64,000 nt of DNA from Rhodobacter sp. 24-YEA-8 (GCF_900105075.1 NZ_FNSK01000001.1:819001-883000), one strand, 5' to 3'. Counted from the first letter of the stretch, positions 17,720 to 28,508 are shown. Numbers and translations: made by a program. The notes: generated by a model not told the origin, from the sequence alone.

Positions 17720-18418
17720 ATGATGAAAAGTGACAGTGATGAGTCCCGTCCGGCAATCTGGGCAGAGGGCAGTCAGAAGCCCCCGTTCGAGCCGCGCGCT
17801 TTTGCCCGCGTCGCCCTGAAGATCGGGCGCGAGACTGTTTCTGGCATCCTTGCGCGCTGTGGCAGCAGTGCCAGAGATATCGGCGGCGATCTGCGCGCCG
17901 GAAGATTGCGGATCCCCGAAGAGCGGCTCGGCCATACCGGTCGCTTTCTGCCTTCGGCGTCCGGCACCGGGCGCGCGGTCCTGGGCGGGGCCGGAATTTT
18001 GCACCGCGCGTCAGAAATTACCCGGCCCAATGCATTTGTCCGCGCGCCAAAAGACATCGACGCCGCCTATCGCGACCTGTTTCGGGGGCGCGTCGCGCCT
18101 GCAGAGGCCGCACCCCTGGCGCAGCCCTTGACGGATCAGCTTGCCGCGATCCGGGATATGCTGCGCAACCCGCAGCAGGATGCGGCGGAGACCGCGAGAA
18201 AACCGGGCCACAATGACGGCGCGCCGGAGCAATTGCCCGGGGCCCGCGCAGAGAGCATCTCTTTGACACGCAGGCTGCGCCATGCGGCCGGGGAAGGGGC
18301 TGCGCTCATCCTCGGCTGCTGGATGATCGCTTTCGCGTTACCCTATGGTGCGATCCGTGCCGGGCTTGCCCATTTCAGGGGTGAAGACCTGCGCAAGATC
18401 CGCAGCCGCGGCGAATAA
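17720..18418 (+). CDS. Hypothetical protein with C-terminal membrane segment
   Basis: A 232-residue protein that I cannot assign. The N-terminal 190 residues are soluble-looking and rich in Arg, Ala and Gly (FEPRAFARVALKIGRETVSG). A single hydrophobic stretch GAALILGCWMIAFALPYGAI at about 193-212 is followed by a short basic tail (RKIRSRGE). This suggests a tail-anchored or single-pass membrane protein with a cytoplasmic domain. The start has two adjacent ATGs. The gene is flanked by gaps of 282 and 47 bases and lies tail to tail with the DUF3445 gene. Confidence 0.6.
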   Translation: MMKSDSDESRPAIWAEGSQKPPFEPRAFARVALKIGRETVSGILARCGSSARDIGGDLRAGRLRIPEERLGHTGRFLPSASGTGRAVLGGAGILHRASEITRPNAFVRAPKDIDAAYRDLFRGRVAPAEAAPLAQPLTDQLAAIRDMLRNPQQDAAETARKPGHNDGAPEQLPGARAESISLTRRLRHAAGEGAALILGCWMIAFALPYGAIRAGLAHFRGEDLRKIRSRGE

Positions 18419-18465
18419 TCCGCAGACTTTGCGGGTGGGGCGAGGGGCGCGTTCCCCGACGCCGG

Positions 18466-19260
18466 TCAATGCACCGCTGCCAGCAAGGCGGCATGTTCGT
18501 CCGCCGTCACCGTATCGGCCCGGACCAGCCAGGTATGGATCGCAAACACCACTGCCCTGGTGACCGGCAGCCGGATCAGGGCCTGCTTCTCGCAGCGGAT
18601 ATAGCGGTGCTCTTGTGGCCGTGGGCGCGGCTGGCTTTCGGGGCGCGGCTGATGCAGCTCCGGATCGTCATAGGTCAGGTAATTCATCCGCCAGAGCGGC
18701 TGTTCCGGCCGGATCGCATCAAAGAGCCGCTGCACCCCCCGGGCGAGGCGCTCATCATAGGGCTCGACCGGCTCATGGATGCGCAAAAGCGAGCGACCGA
18801 TCTTTTGCGAGAGCGTCCAGCCCGCCGGGAAACACAAAAGCGCGCCGGTCAGACGGTGGCTGTCCTCGCCGGTCTCTAAAATGCAGAGATCCTCCTGCAC
18901 CAGCCGCCCGAGCGTCAGCAGCGGCTGGCGAGAATCGGGGCGAATGGTCACCCCATCGGGGCGCGTGATCGCAGCACTGTCTGCCGAAAACCGATAGCCC
19001 GGATCGCGAGCCAGCCGCGCCAGCACCATGTCATACAGCTCGCACGCGGCAGGTCCGGCCTCGGGCAAAAGCGCGTGGACGCGGTCGGGGATATCAGAGA
19101 TCAGGGTGTCGCGCCGCGCCATCTGGCCGGCGAAAGCCTCGTCGCGCGCGATCCAGCTGTCATCGGTCAGGGGCTGGATGCCAGGCAGGCGGGTACTGCG
19201 CGGATCCATCCAGGGCAAAAAGGGCAGGCGGGTCTGCAGGATGGCGGAATCGGCTGTCAC
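18466..19260 (-). CDS. DUF3445 protein, haem-dependent oxidative N-demethylase-like
   Basis: A 264-residue DUF3445 member, the family that includes the alpha subunit of the haem-dependent oxidative N-demethylase (HODM). Recognisable parts are LPFLPWMDPRSTRLPGIQPL, IQPLTDDSWIARDE, VQEDLCILE, GALLCFPAGWTLSQKIGRSL, the IHEPVEPYDERL histidine and the C-terminal LPVTRAVVFAIHTWL. Family proteins bind haem in a PAS-like fold and oxidise methylamines. The other HODM subunits are not next to this gene, so activity on dimethylamine is not supported by context. The start is GTG 19260. Confidence 0.85.
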   Translation of the reverse strand: MTADSAILQTRLPFLPWMDPRSTRLPGIQPLTDDSWIARDEAFAGQMARRDTLISDIPDRVHALLPEAGPAACELYDMVLARLARDPGYRFSADSAAITRPDGVTIRPDSRQPLLTLGRLVQEDLCILETGEDSHRLTGALLCFPAGWTLSQKIGRSLLRIHEPVEPYDERLARGVQRLFDAIRPEQPLWRMNYLTYDDPELHQPRPESQPRPRPQEHRYIRCEKQALIRLPVTRAVVFAIHTWLVRADTVTADEHAALLAAVH

Positions 19261-19350
19261 TGTCGTGTCGGTCTCAAAGGGGTATTGCCGCAGACCCTAA
19301 TCCGGCTGGTCGCGCCAGGGCAAGGGCAGAGCCGGACGAGGAACCGTCCA

Positions 19351-19380
19351 AAGAAAAAGGCCGCCCCCGAAGGTGCGGCC
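19351..19380 (-). terminator. Intrinsic terminator of tig
   Basis: On the minus strand GGCCGC-A-CC, loop TTCG, GG-G-GCGGCC is followed by TTTTTCTTT. It lies 24 bases after the trigger factor stop. One internal mismatch is present. Confidence 0.85.
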
Positions 19381-19404
19381 CGTTTTCATCGACTGACAGG
19401 AAGA

Positions 19405-20739
19405 TCAGAGCTCGTCGAGAGCCTCGACCGCCTTTTGCAGATCGTCTTTCGAGACGTCTTTCTCGGTCACTTTCGCGAGGCCGACGATGTGATCGACAAC
19501 CTTGTCTTCGAAGATCGGTGCGCGCAGCTGCTGCTGGATCTGCGGGTTTTTCTGCACGAATTCGAAATAGGCGCGCTCCTGGCCCGGATACTGGCGGGCA
19601 GTCTGGATCACGGCCTGGGTCATCTCGGCATCGGACACGGTGACCTCAGCCTTGCGGCCGATTTCAGCGAGCAGCAGCCCCAGACGCACGCGGCGCTCGG
19701 CGAGCTTCTTATGCTCGTCGGTTGCTTCGATATTGCCGTGGTTATGGCCATGCTCTTCCGGGTGCTCTTCATGCCAGAGCTGATGCGCGATCTGGCTGGC
19801 TTCCGCCTCGACCAGTTTCGACGGCAGCTCGAACGACACGAGACCATCCAGCTGGTCCAGCAGGGCACGTTTCAGAACGGCGCGCGAAGCACCTTTATAT
19901 TCGGCTTCGAGACGCTCACCGATCTGGGTTTTCAGACCTGCAAGATCTTCGGCGCCGAATTTCTTCGCCAGCTCGTCGTCGATCTCGGCGGCTTTCGGCG
20001 CCTTGACCTCATGCACGGTGCATTTGAAGAGGGCTTCTTTTCCGGCCAGATGTGCCGCGCCATATTCGGCCGGGAAGGTCACTTTGACCTCAACCTCGTC
20101 ACCGGCTTTGGCACCGGTCAGCTGATCCTCGAAACCGGGGATGAAGCTGTTCGAGCCCAGAACCAGCGGATAGCCTTCGCCCTTGCCGCCCTCGAAAGCT
20201 TCGCCATCGACGAAACCTTCAAAATCGATCACGACCTGATCGCCCTCTTTGGCTTTCGAGCCTTTCTTGCGGGCTTCGAAATCTTTCGCATTGTCGGCGA
20301 GGTTTTTCAGCGCTTCGTCCACATCGGATTCGGCGGCCTTCACGACCAGCTTTTCCAGTGCGACTTTCGCGGTGTCGAGTTCCGGGATCTCGGGCAGGGT
20401 CTCATAGGCGACCTCGACCACGACGTCCTTCTCGGGCGACCAGCTTTCGCCGCCTGCCATCTTGACTTCGGGCTGCAGCGCCGGGCGGTCACCGGTTGCC
20501 TCGAAATGGTCCTTCATGGCACCATCGACGGCATCCTGCATGGCTTCGCCCATCAGGCGGTCGCCAAACTGCTTGCGCAGGATCGCCAGCGGCACTTTGC
20601 CCTTGCGAAAGCCCTTGATTTCAATGTCGGGCTGCGCTTCGAGCAGCTTTTCCTGCACTTTCGCATCCAGCTCTGCCGCGGTCACCGTGATGGTATAGCC
20701 GCGCTTCAGGCCGTCTTTCAGGGTCTCGGTGACCTGCAT
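19405..20739 (-). CDS. tig: Trigger factor
   Basis: Ribosome-bound chaperone and peptidyl-prolyl isomerase that meets nascent chains. The 444-residue product begins [17 protein letters not shown]. The ribosome-binding signature GFRKGKVP is near residues 42-49. The central FKBP-type domain ([20 protein letters not shown]) and the helical C-terminal chaperone domain follow. The open frame continues upstream through the tRNA-Leu gene, so that extension is spurious. ATG 20739 has a GGGAAGG site just ahead. The gene begins 25 bases after the 3' end of tRNA-Leu. Confidence 0.96.
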   Translation of the reverse strand: MQVTETLKDGLKRGYTITVTAAELDAKVQEKLLEAQPDIEIKGFRKGKVPLAILRKQFGDRLMGEAMQDAVDGAMKDHFEATGDRPALQPEVKMAGGESWSPEKDVVVEVAYETLPEIPELDTAKVALEKLVVKAAESDVDEALKNLADNAKDFEARKKGSKAKEGDQVVIDFEGFVDGEAFEGGKGEGYPLVLGSNSFIPGFEDQLTGAKAGDEVEVKVTFPAEYGAAHLAGKEALFKCTVHEVKAPKAAEIDDELAKKFGAEDLAGLKTQIGERLEAEYKGASRAVLKRALLDQLDGLVSFELPSKLVEAEASQIAHQLWHEEHPEEHGHNHGNIEATDEHKKLAERRVRLGLLLAEIGRKAEVTVSDAEMTQAVIQTARQYPGQERAYFEFVQKNPQIQQQLRAPIFEDKVVDHIVGLAKVTEKDVSKDDLQKAVEALDEL

Positions 20740-20763
20740 CTGTTTACCTTCCCAATCCTCAAA

Positions 20764-20848
20764 TGGTGCGGGTGGAGGGACTTGAACCCCCACGCCGTAA
20801 GGCGCCGGAACCTAAATCCGGTGCGTCTGCCAATTCCGCCACACCCGC
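20764..20848 (-). tRNA. tRNA-Leu (UAG anticodon)
   Basis: On the minus strand an 85-nucleotide cloverleaf can be folded. The acceptor stem is GCGGGTG/CACCCGC, with discriminator A and encoded CCA. The D-arm contains AATTGGCAGAC. The anticodon stem is CCGGA/TCCGG with loop TTTAGGT, giving anticodon TAG. A long variable arm (CGCCTTACGGCG) marks a class II tRNA, and GGTTCAAGTC forms the T-loop. It reads CUN leucine codons and sits directly before tig in the same direction. Confidence 0.97.
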
Positions 20849-21127
20849 ATCGCTCATGTTCTTCCAGGATAACGAAACGGGGACCAGACCCTGATGTGAC
20901 AGGCCGGCCCCCGCATATGCCCGGAAAATCCGCGCCCTTCTAGCAAAGGCCCGATTGGGATGCGAGCGGAAAATCATCGCAACAATCCTGCCGGAAGGCG
21001 GACATTCCTGCCACAAAACCGGTGCATCTGGCGGCAAAAGCCTGGAAATAAGCGCAGCCCTGACCAATTCCTGCCATAGTTCGGGGCAAAACTGGGCCGG
21101 ATAGCGCGAAGATCAGGGATTGAGACC

Positions 21128-21613
21128 ATGATGATCGAAAGCCTCCTCAGCGTTGAAACCGGCCTTGCGGCTGTCGAAGCCACCGCAGAGGCCGGTCTTA
21201 CGGTCGGCACCACGGTTCTCACCCTTGAGGGCGATTTGCCGGTTCAGTTTCTCGCCCCGGGCGACCATGTTGTCACCCGGTCCGGCGCTAAAATTCTGAA
21301 ATCGATCAAAGTTTCGGTGATGCGCGATGCCGGTATGATCCGCGTCAACGCGTCGGCGCTTGGCCATGACCGCCCGGAAGCCGATTGCTTCCTTGCGCCG
21401 GGCCAGAAAATCATGCTGCGCGACTGGCGGGCCCGGGCCCTTTATGGTCAGGACGTTGCCATGATCGAGGCACAGCGCCTGTGCGACGGCGATTACATCC
21501 GCTTTGAGACAGTGTCGGAGATCCGCCTTTTCACGCTGGCCTTTGATGGCGACGAAATCATCTATGCAAATGGCATGGAACTGCATTGCGCCGGTGCCCC
21601 GGTCACCGCCTGA
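21128..21613 (+). CDS. Stand-alone Hint-domain protein
   Basis: A 161-residue protein related to the Hint (hedgehog/intein) domain proteins common in Rhodobacterales. The opening TTVLTLEGDLPVQFLAPGDHVVTRSG is the Hint-like beta start, given here as residues about 29-54. The second half holds FLAPGQKIMLRDWRARALYG and the terminal FDGDEIIYANGMELHC. Typical large relatives carry this domain at the end of secreted calcium-binding proteins; here it is alone and has no signal peptide. The canonical N-terminal Cys/Ser nucleophile of inteins is not present, so self-splicing is doubtful. Function unknown. Confidence 0.8.
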   Translation: MMIESLLSVETGLAAVEATAEAGLTVGTTVLTLEGDLPVQFLAPGDHVVTRSGAKILKSIKVSVMRDAGMIRVNASALGHDRPEADCFLAPGQKIMLRDWRARALYGQDVAMIEAQRLCDGDYIRFETVSEIRLFTLAFDGDEIIYANGMELHCAGAPVTA

Positions 21614-21668
21614 TCCGTGCTCCTGGTTTAAAGGCGTGGCGCGACCCGACCTGCCGCGCTTTGCCATG

Positions 21669-23858
<2,190 letters not shown>

Positions 23859-23962
23859 CCCGATGATCTGATCCGGCGATCTGATCATACGAATTTCCGA
23901 ATACGGGCAGGCGCAGACGGCGCGGGCCCGGCGAGTGTTAACCCTGAACGAAAGGCAGTCAG

Positions 23963-25372
23963 ATGAGCGCGGTTGCGAAGGCTCTCAAACTGATCAAGGA
24001 CGAGGAAGTCGAATATGTCGACGTCCGCTTCACCGACCCGAAAGGCAAGCTCCAGCATGTCACGCTGGTTGTTGATCTGATTGATGAAGACTGGTTCGAA
24101 GAAGGCTTCATGTTCGACGGCTCGTCGATCGCGGGCTGGAAGTCGATTGACCAGTCCGACATGAAACTGATCCCGGATCCGACCTCGATCTATCTCGACC
24201 CCTTCTATGCCGAGAAAACGCTCGCGGTGCATTGCAACGTGGTCGAACCCGACACCAACGAGGCCTATGACCGTTGCCCGCGTCAGACCGCGACCAAGGC
24301 AGAGGCCTATCTGAAAGCCACGGGAATTGGCGATACGGCTTTCTTCGGCCCGGAAGCTGAATTCTTCATCTTCGACGACGTGCGCTATTCGATCACGCCG
24401 CAGAAGGTGTCGTTCCAGATCGACGCCGAGGCGGCTGCCTGGAATACCGATGCCGAAATCGAAGGTGGCAACCTTGCCCATCGCGCCGGCCATAAGGGCG
24501 GCTACTTCCCGGTCAATCCGGTGGATGAGGCCCAGGACCTGCGCGGCGAGATGCTCTCGACCATGAAGCGTATGGGCATGAAGGTCGACAAGCATCACCA
24601 TGAGGTCGCCACCTGCCAGCACGAGCTGGGGATGATCTTCGGTGGTCTGGTCGAACAGGCCGACAACATGCAGAAATACAAGTATGTGATCCACAATGTG
24701 GCGCATGCTTACGGCAAGACCGTGACCTTCATGCCAAAACCCATGAAGGGTGACAACGGCTCGGGGATGCATGTGAACATGTCGATCTGGAAGAACGGCA
24801 AGCCGCTCTTCGCAGGCGATAAATATGCTGACCTGTCACAGGAAGCCCTGTGGTTCATCGGCGGCATCCTCAAGCATGCGAAAGCGCTTAATGCGCTGAC
24901 CAACCCGTCGACCAACAGCTACAAGCGTCTGATCCCGGGCTTTGAAGCACCGGTTCTGCGGGCATATTCGGCCCGCAACCGCTCGGGCTGCGTTCGTATT
25001 CCGTGGACGGAATCGCCGAAGGCAAAGCGTGTTGAAGCGCGTTTCCCCGATCCGGTCGCGAACCCCTATCTGGCGTTTGCAGCGCTGCTGATGGCTGGCC
25101 TTGATGGCATCAGGAACAAGATCGATCCGGGCCCGGCATCGGATAAAGACCTTTACGACCTGCCGCCCGAAGAACTGGCCGCGATCCCGACCGTTTGCGG
25201 CTCGCTTCGTGAGGCTCTGGAAGAGCTGGAAAAGGACATGGACTTCCTGGTCGCAGGCGATGTGTTCACCAAAGACCAGCTGCAATCCTATATCGCCCTG
25301 AAATGGGAAGAGGTTTATGCCTATGAGCATACGCCGCATCCGATTGAATATGCGATGTATTATTCCTGCTGA
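23963..25372 (+). CDS. glnA: Glutamine synthetase type I
   Basis: Makes glutamine from glutamate, ammonia and ATP as a cytoplasmic dodecamer. The 469-residue product has FMFDGSSIAGWKSIDQSDM near the N-terminus, the ATP-binding KPMKGDNGSGMHVNMS and the NRSGCVRIP active-site stretch. Tyr398 in DLYDLPPE is the adenylylation site, so activity should be adjusted by GlnE with GlnB. The glnB-glnA spacer holds short GATCTGATC repeats. A strong terminator follows, so the pair forms one transcription unit. Confidence 0.98.
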   Translation: MSAVAKALKLIKDEEVEYVDVRFTDPKGKLQHVTLVVDLIDEDWFEEGFMFDGSSIAGWKSIDQSDMKLIPDPTSIYLDPFYAEKTLAVHCNVVEPDTNEAYDRCPRQTATKAEAYLKATGIGDTAFFGPEAEFFIFDDVRYSITPQKVSFQIDAEAAAWNTDAEIEGGNLAHRAGHKGGYFPVNPVDEAQDLRGEMLSTMKRMGMKVDKHHHEVATCQHELGMIFGGLVEQADNMQKYKYVIHNVAHAYGKTVTFMPKPMKGDNGSGMHVNMSIWKNGKPLFAGDKYADLSQEALWFIGGILKHAKALNALTNPSTNSYKRLIPGFEAPVLRAYSARNRSGCVRIPWTESPKAKRVEARFPDPVANPYLAFAALLMAGLDGIRNKIDPGPASDKDLYDLPPEELAAIPTVCGSLREALEELEKDMDFLVAGDVFTKDQLQSYIALKWEEVYAYEHTPHPIEYAMYYSC

Positions 25373-25390
25373 TCGGCGGGAACGAATTGG

Positions 25391-25417
25391 AAAGGGCGGC
25401 CTTCGGGCCGCCCTTTT
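25391..25417 (+). terminator. Intrinsic terminator of glnA
   Basis: A perfect 11-pair stem AAAGGGCGGCC / GGCCGCCCTTT closed by a TTCG tetraloop and followed by a T-run, 18 bases after the glnA stop. Confidence 0.95.
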
Positions 25418-25465
25418 TTCTTTGGTCTGCTTTGTTTGCCTGCCTCGTTTCTGTGTTGTGCGGGG

Positions 25466-26137
25466 TCAGTGCGCGTTCATCTCGGAGACGATCTCTGCCC
25501 CGCTGAGACCGGCCGGATAATAGGTGGGCCAGTTGGTCAGCTCTTTCAGCAGTTCTGCACGGTCATCGCCGAAATAGAGATGGAAATGCCCGGATTTTTC
25601 GGGCGCGATGATATGGTCGCTGAACTGGATGAAGCCTGGCGCCTGCGCATCGCCGGCGGTCTTTCTGAAGATGAAGCGAACACCCCGATTGCCCTTCTCA
25701 TAGGTCAGGATCTCATAACCATCCGCGGCATAGGTGCCGGTTGCCGCGCCGCCAGCGGTCTGGAAGGTGATCTGGTCGCCGGTGATGGTGATGCGGTCGG
25801 TTTCGGTGGCATAGCCAGTCTCGTAATAGGCTTTGTATTCTGCCGCAGATTTGTCGCCATGCGCGGCCTTTTCAGCCATAACGGGGTCAAGCGTGCCGTC
25901 TTTCAGCAGCGGATAGACCGATTGCCAGTCGCCTTCCCAATCGGAAAGCGCGCGGTCGCCGATCTGGCTGTCTTCGAAATATCCCTTGTAAATCTGGCTC
26001 TTCGCCTCGTCATGGCTGTGGGAATGGTCATGCGAATGGTCATGATCTTTCTTTGCAGTATCGGCCATGGCAAGCGAAAGCGAGGCGGTGAAAGCAAGCA
26101 CGCCGAGGAGCAGCGGGCGGTGAAGGAGGGTGGCCAT
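25466..26137 (-). CDS. zinT: ZinT-family periplasmic zinc-binding protein
   Basis: A 223-residue exported protein of the ZinT (YodA) family, which binds zinc or cadmium in the periplasm and supports zinc uptake under shortage. A signal peptide (1-25) is followed by a His-rich stretch at about 31-43. The ZinT domain then has GYFEDSQIGDRALSDWEGDW, QSVYPLL, YKAYYETGYAT, FIQFSDH and SGHFHLYFGDD; the late histidines are the metal ligands. A Zur-like palindrome lies 41 bases upstream, so zinc-dependent repression is likely. No ZnuABC genes are adjacent. Confidence 0.93.
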   Translation of the reverse strand: MATLLHRPLLLGVLAFTASLSLAMADTAKKDHDHSHDHSHSHDEAKSQIYKGYFEDSQIGDRALSDWEGDWQSVYPLLKDGTLDPVMAEKAAHGDKSAAEYKAYYETGYATETDRITITGDQITFQTAGGAATGTYAADGYEILTYEKGNRGVRFIFRKTAGDAQAPGFIQFSDHIIAPEKSGHFHLYFGDDRAELLKELTNWPTYYPAGLSGAEIVSEMNAH

Positions 26138-26177
26138 GGTCTTTATCCCCTGGATCGGGCGGAAGGCTCCGCGATTC

Positions 26178-26195
26178 GTTATGTGATAGTATAAC
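26178..26195 (-). promoter_or_regulatory. Zur-like operator upstream of zinT
   Basis: GTTATGTGATAGTATAAC is an 18-base inverted repeat with five-base arms GTTAT/ATAAC and matching central AT steps. It resembles the GTTAT...ATAAC Zur box of alphaproteobacteria and lies just upstream of zinT, a well-known Zur target. Confidence 0.65.
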
Positions 26196-26281
26196 TATTT
26201 TTGACTAACGAGGAGCACAGGGCAGGGCAAGGGAAACCTGCCGGCCGGGGCAGGGATCCGCCGCAGGGATCCGCGAATGAA

Positions 26282-26311
26282 AAAGGCCGCGCCCGGTGGG
26301 GCGCGGCCTTT
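26282..26311 (-). terminator. Intrinsic terminator of the rpsF-rpsR-rplI operon
   Basis: A perfect 13-pair stem AAAGGCCGCGCCC / GGGCGCGGCCTTT with a GGTG loop, flanked by A- and T-runs so that it can act in both directions. It lies 23 bases after the rplI stop. Confidence 0.93.
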
Positions 26312-26333
26312 CGATCCGGAGATCCGGATTTGA

Positions 26334-26906
26334 TTATTCGTCTTCCGACGCGGCAGAGCCCATCTCGTCGAACAGCTCGGAGATCTCGAATTCCGCCTGG
26401 GCTTCCGCCTCGGCTGCGAGTTCCTGGACCGACTTGCCCGAAGCCTGCAGAGCAGCTTCTTCGACCGAACGGGCCACGTTCACCGAAACGCTGACCGAAA
26501 CTTCCGGATGCAGCACGACGGTGATCGGGTGGATGCCGAGATACTTGATCGGCTGGTCCTGTGCGACCTGGCCACGGGCGATGGTGTAGCCCGCAGCGGT
26601 AGCCGCTTCGGATACGTCACGACCGGTGACCGAACCGTAAAGCGCGCCCGATTCGGAGGCCGAACGGATCACGATGAAGGTCTGACCGTCGATCTTTGCA
26701 GCGGCGGCTTCGGCTTCTTTTTTGGTCTCGAGGTTGTCGGCTTCGAGCTGCGACTTGCGCGCCTCGAAGGACTTGATGTTGGCCTCATTGGCGCGCAGCG
26801 CCTTGCCTTGCGGCAGGAGGTAGTTGCGGGCATAGCCCGGCTTGACGTTGACGACTTCGCCCATCTGGCCGAGTTTCGCCACGCGCTGGAGCAGGATCAC
26901 TTGCAT
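26334..26906 (-). CDS. rplI: 50S ribosomal protein L9
   Basis: Component of the large ribosomal subunit that binds 23S rRNA near the L1 stalk. The 190-residue product starts [20 protein letters not shown] and has [16 protein letters not shown], the L9 signature. The long central helix region and C-terminal domain follow. It is longer than the E. coli protein because of an acidic C-terminal tail (about 150-190), as is usual in alphaproteobacteria. Third gene of the S6-S18-L9 operon. Confidence 0.98.
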   Translation of the reverse strand: MQVILLQRVAKLGQMGEVVNVKPGYARNYLLPQGKALRANEANIKSFEARKSQLEADNLETKKEAEAAAAKIDGQTFIVIRSASESGALYGSVTGRDVSEAATAAGYTIARGQVAQDQPIKYLGIHPITVVLHPEVSVSVSVNVARSVEEAALQASGKSVQELAAEAEAQAEFEISELFDEMGSAASEDE

Positions 26907-26919
26907 GGTTCGGTGCTCC

Positions 26920-27147
26920 TCACTTCACGGCATAGGGGAGAAGCGCGAGGAAACGTGCGCGCTTGATGGCCCGTGCCAGTTCACGCTGTTTCTTCGCCGA
27001 GACGGCGGTGATGCGCGACGGAACGATCTTGCCGCGCTCGGATACGTAGCGCTGCAGGAGACGGGTGTCTTTGTAGTCGATTGCCGGTGCATTGTCGCCC
27101 GAGAAGGGGCAAACCTTGCGGCGGCGGAAAAACGGTTTATTCGCCAT
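26920..27147 (-). CDS. rpsR: 30S ribosomal protein S18
   Basis: A 75-residue small-subunit protein that binds 16S rRNA as a dimer with S6. The sequence has [20 protein letters not shown], the S18 start region, then [20 protein letters not shown]. The single CPF cysteine is the non-zinc-binding form. It lies between rpsF (28 bases upstream) and rplI (13 bases downstream). Confidence 0.98.
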   Translation of the reverse strand: MANKPFFRRRKVCPFSGDNAPAIDYKDTRLLQRYVSERGKIVPSRITAVSAKKQRELARAIKRARFLALLPYAVK

Positions 27148-27175
27148 GGTTTATGGACCTTTCTTCAGGCGTTGA

Positions 27176-27568
27176 TCAGCGACGCTCGCGGCGTTCGTAA
27201 CCGCCACGGTCGCCGCCTTCGCGGTCGCCACGGCCTTCACGCTCGTCACGTTTCTGCATCTGAACCGAGGGGCCGTCGGTATGCTTATCGACCTTGATGG
27301 TCAGGATACGCATCACGTCGTCATGCAGACGCATCAGACGTTCCATTTCCTGCACTGCAGCAGCCGGAGCATCCGACTTCAGCAGGGTGAAATGGCCCTT
27401 GCGGTTCTTGTTGATCTTATAGGCCATCGTTTTGACGCCCCAGTACTCGTGCTCGACGACTTTGCCGCCGTTATCTGCGAGAACCGTGGAGAAATGTTCG
27501 ATGAGGCCTTCGGCCTGCGCGTTGGAGAGATCCTGGCGCGCGATGAAGACATGCTCGTAAAGCGGCAT
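27176..27568 (-). CDS. rpsF: 30S ribosomal protein S6
   Basis: A 130-residue small-subunit protein that starts MPLYEHVFIARQDLS. It contains the conserved EYWGVKTMAYKINKNRKGHF and the RLHDDVMRILTIKV helix. The C-terminus from about 108 is an Arg/Gly/Glu-rich tail, longer than in E. coli and common in this group. The open frame extends upstream to 27631, but MPLYEHVF is the family start and has AAGGAAG just ahead. A hairpin with a CCG-containing loop lies in the leader. Confidence 0.97.
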   Translation of the reverse strand: MPLYEHVFIARQDLSNAQAEGLIEHFSTVLADNGGKVVEHEYWGVKTMAYKINKNRKGHFTLLKSDAPAAAVQEMERLMRLHDDVMRILTIKVDKHTDGPSVQMQKRDEREGRGDREGGDRGGYERRERR

Positions 27569-27599
27569 GAGGCTTCCTTGCTGACAGGGCGGCTTCATA

Positions 27600-27629
27600 G
27601 GACGGGCAAAGACCTTTCCGGGCCCGTCC
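27600..27629 (-). promoter_or_regulatory. Possible S6:S18 autoregulatory leader hairpin
   Basis: On the minus strand GGACGGGC and GCCCGTCC form an eight-pair stem, with a 14-base loop that contains CCG, 31 bases before rpsF. The known S6:S18-binding leader is a hairpin with an exposed CCG, so this is a plausible match by eye only. Confidence 0.35.
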
Positions 27630-27870
27630 ACGAGAGGCTACGCCGGTTCATGGGTATTCGGAAAGGATGGGGCCTTATACAGGGAAAGCAGAGGGGCGCA
27701 AGGACGAAGGGCGGCAGCCGGGACAATGGCAAAAGCCCGCCGTTCACGGAAGGTCTGGCGGAATTGTGACTGTTCACAGGTGCAGGGATGCTGTTCGCTC
27801 CTGCCGGATTGTGCGGCTGCAGCATGACCGGCAGTCTCGCACCATCTTAAGTCCATTCATGGAGACAGGT

Positions 27871-28452
27871 ATGAACCGTCCGCTTTCTTTCGCTCTTGCC
27901 GCCGCCCTGGCTGCTTTCACCGCCCCCGCTTTTGCAGAAGCCGTGAAGTACAATGTCGATCCGGGGCACAGCCAGATCCTTTTCAGCTATAATCACCTTG
28001 GTTTCTCGACCAATTACGGCATGTTCTCGGGCTTTGACGGCGTGGTGAATTTCGACGCGGATGCACCGGCGGAATCGTCGGTGGAAGTGTCTTTCCCGGT
28101 TTCGACCCTGATCACCGGTTTCCAGGCGCGCTATGATCACTTCATGACCGCCGATTTCTTCAATGCCGAAGTGAACAAGGACGTGACCTTCAAATCGACC
28201 TCGATCGAGGTGACCGGTGAGAAGACCGCGAAGATCACCGGCGACCTGACGCTGAACGGTGTGACGAAATCGGTGGTGCTTGACACCGTGCTGAACCAGG
28301 CCGGCGAGCATCCGATGGAGAAAAAGCCGTGGATCGGTCTGACCGCGACCACCACGCTGATCCGGTCGGAATACGGCCTGGGCATGGTGGCGCCCTTTGT
28401 CAGCGACGAAGTGCCGGTGACGATCAACCTCGAGGCCGGCAAGGCTGACTGA
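27871..28452 (+). CDS. YceI-family exported lipid-binding-type protein
   Basis: A 193-residue exported protein of the YceI family, whose members have a lipocalin-like barrel that binds polyisoprenoids. A signal peptide (1-22, ends APAFA) precedes YNVDPGHSQILFSYNHLGFS, the family opening. RYDHFMTADFFNAE, the GDLTLNGVTKSV strand and VSDEVPVTINLEA follow. ATG 27871 has GGAGACA upstream; an in-frame ATG at 27859 lies within that site. It is transcribed away from rpsF and ends in a terminator. A second YceI domain lies in the convergent gene downstream. Confidence 0.92.
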   Translation: MNRPLSFALAAALAAFTAPAFAEAVKYNVDPGHSQILFSYNHLGFSTNYGMFSGFDGVVNFDADAPAESSVEVSFPVSTLITGFQARYDHFMTADFFNAEVNKDVTFKSTSIEVTGEKTAKITGDLTLNGVTKSVVLDTVLNQAGEHPMEKKPWIGLTATTTLIRSEYGLGMVAPFVSDEVPVTINLEAGKAD

Positions 28453-28477
28453 CCGGTTTCGACGCAGGAAGATATCA

Positions 28478-28508
28478 GGCCGTCCGGAGAGATCCGGGCG
28501 GCCTTTTT
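28478..28508 (+). terminator. Intrinsic terminator of the YceI gene
   Basis: A ten-pair stem GGCCGTCCGG / CCGGGCGGCC (one G-T pair) with a six-base loop, followed by TTTTT, 26 bases after the stop. Confidence 0.85.

Noticed and set aside
20740..20793. N-terminal extension of trigger factor ([14 protein letters not shown]...)
   Set aside because: These codons are the translated 3' half of tRNA-Leu and the spacer; trigger factor starts at MQVTET.
20764..20848. tRNA-Leu as an attachment site of a mobile element
   Set aside because: No integrase, no displaced tRNA fragment and ordinary housekeeping genes on both sides.
26230..26275. GCAGGGATCCGC direct repeat (two copies) upstream of zinT
   Set aside because: Only two short copies in GC-rich sequence; too little to call an iteron or regulator array.
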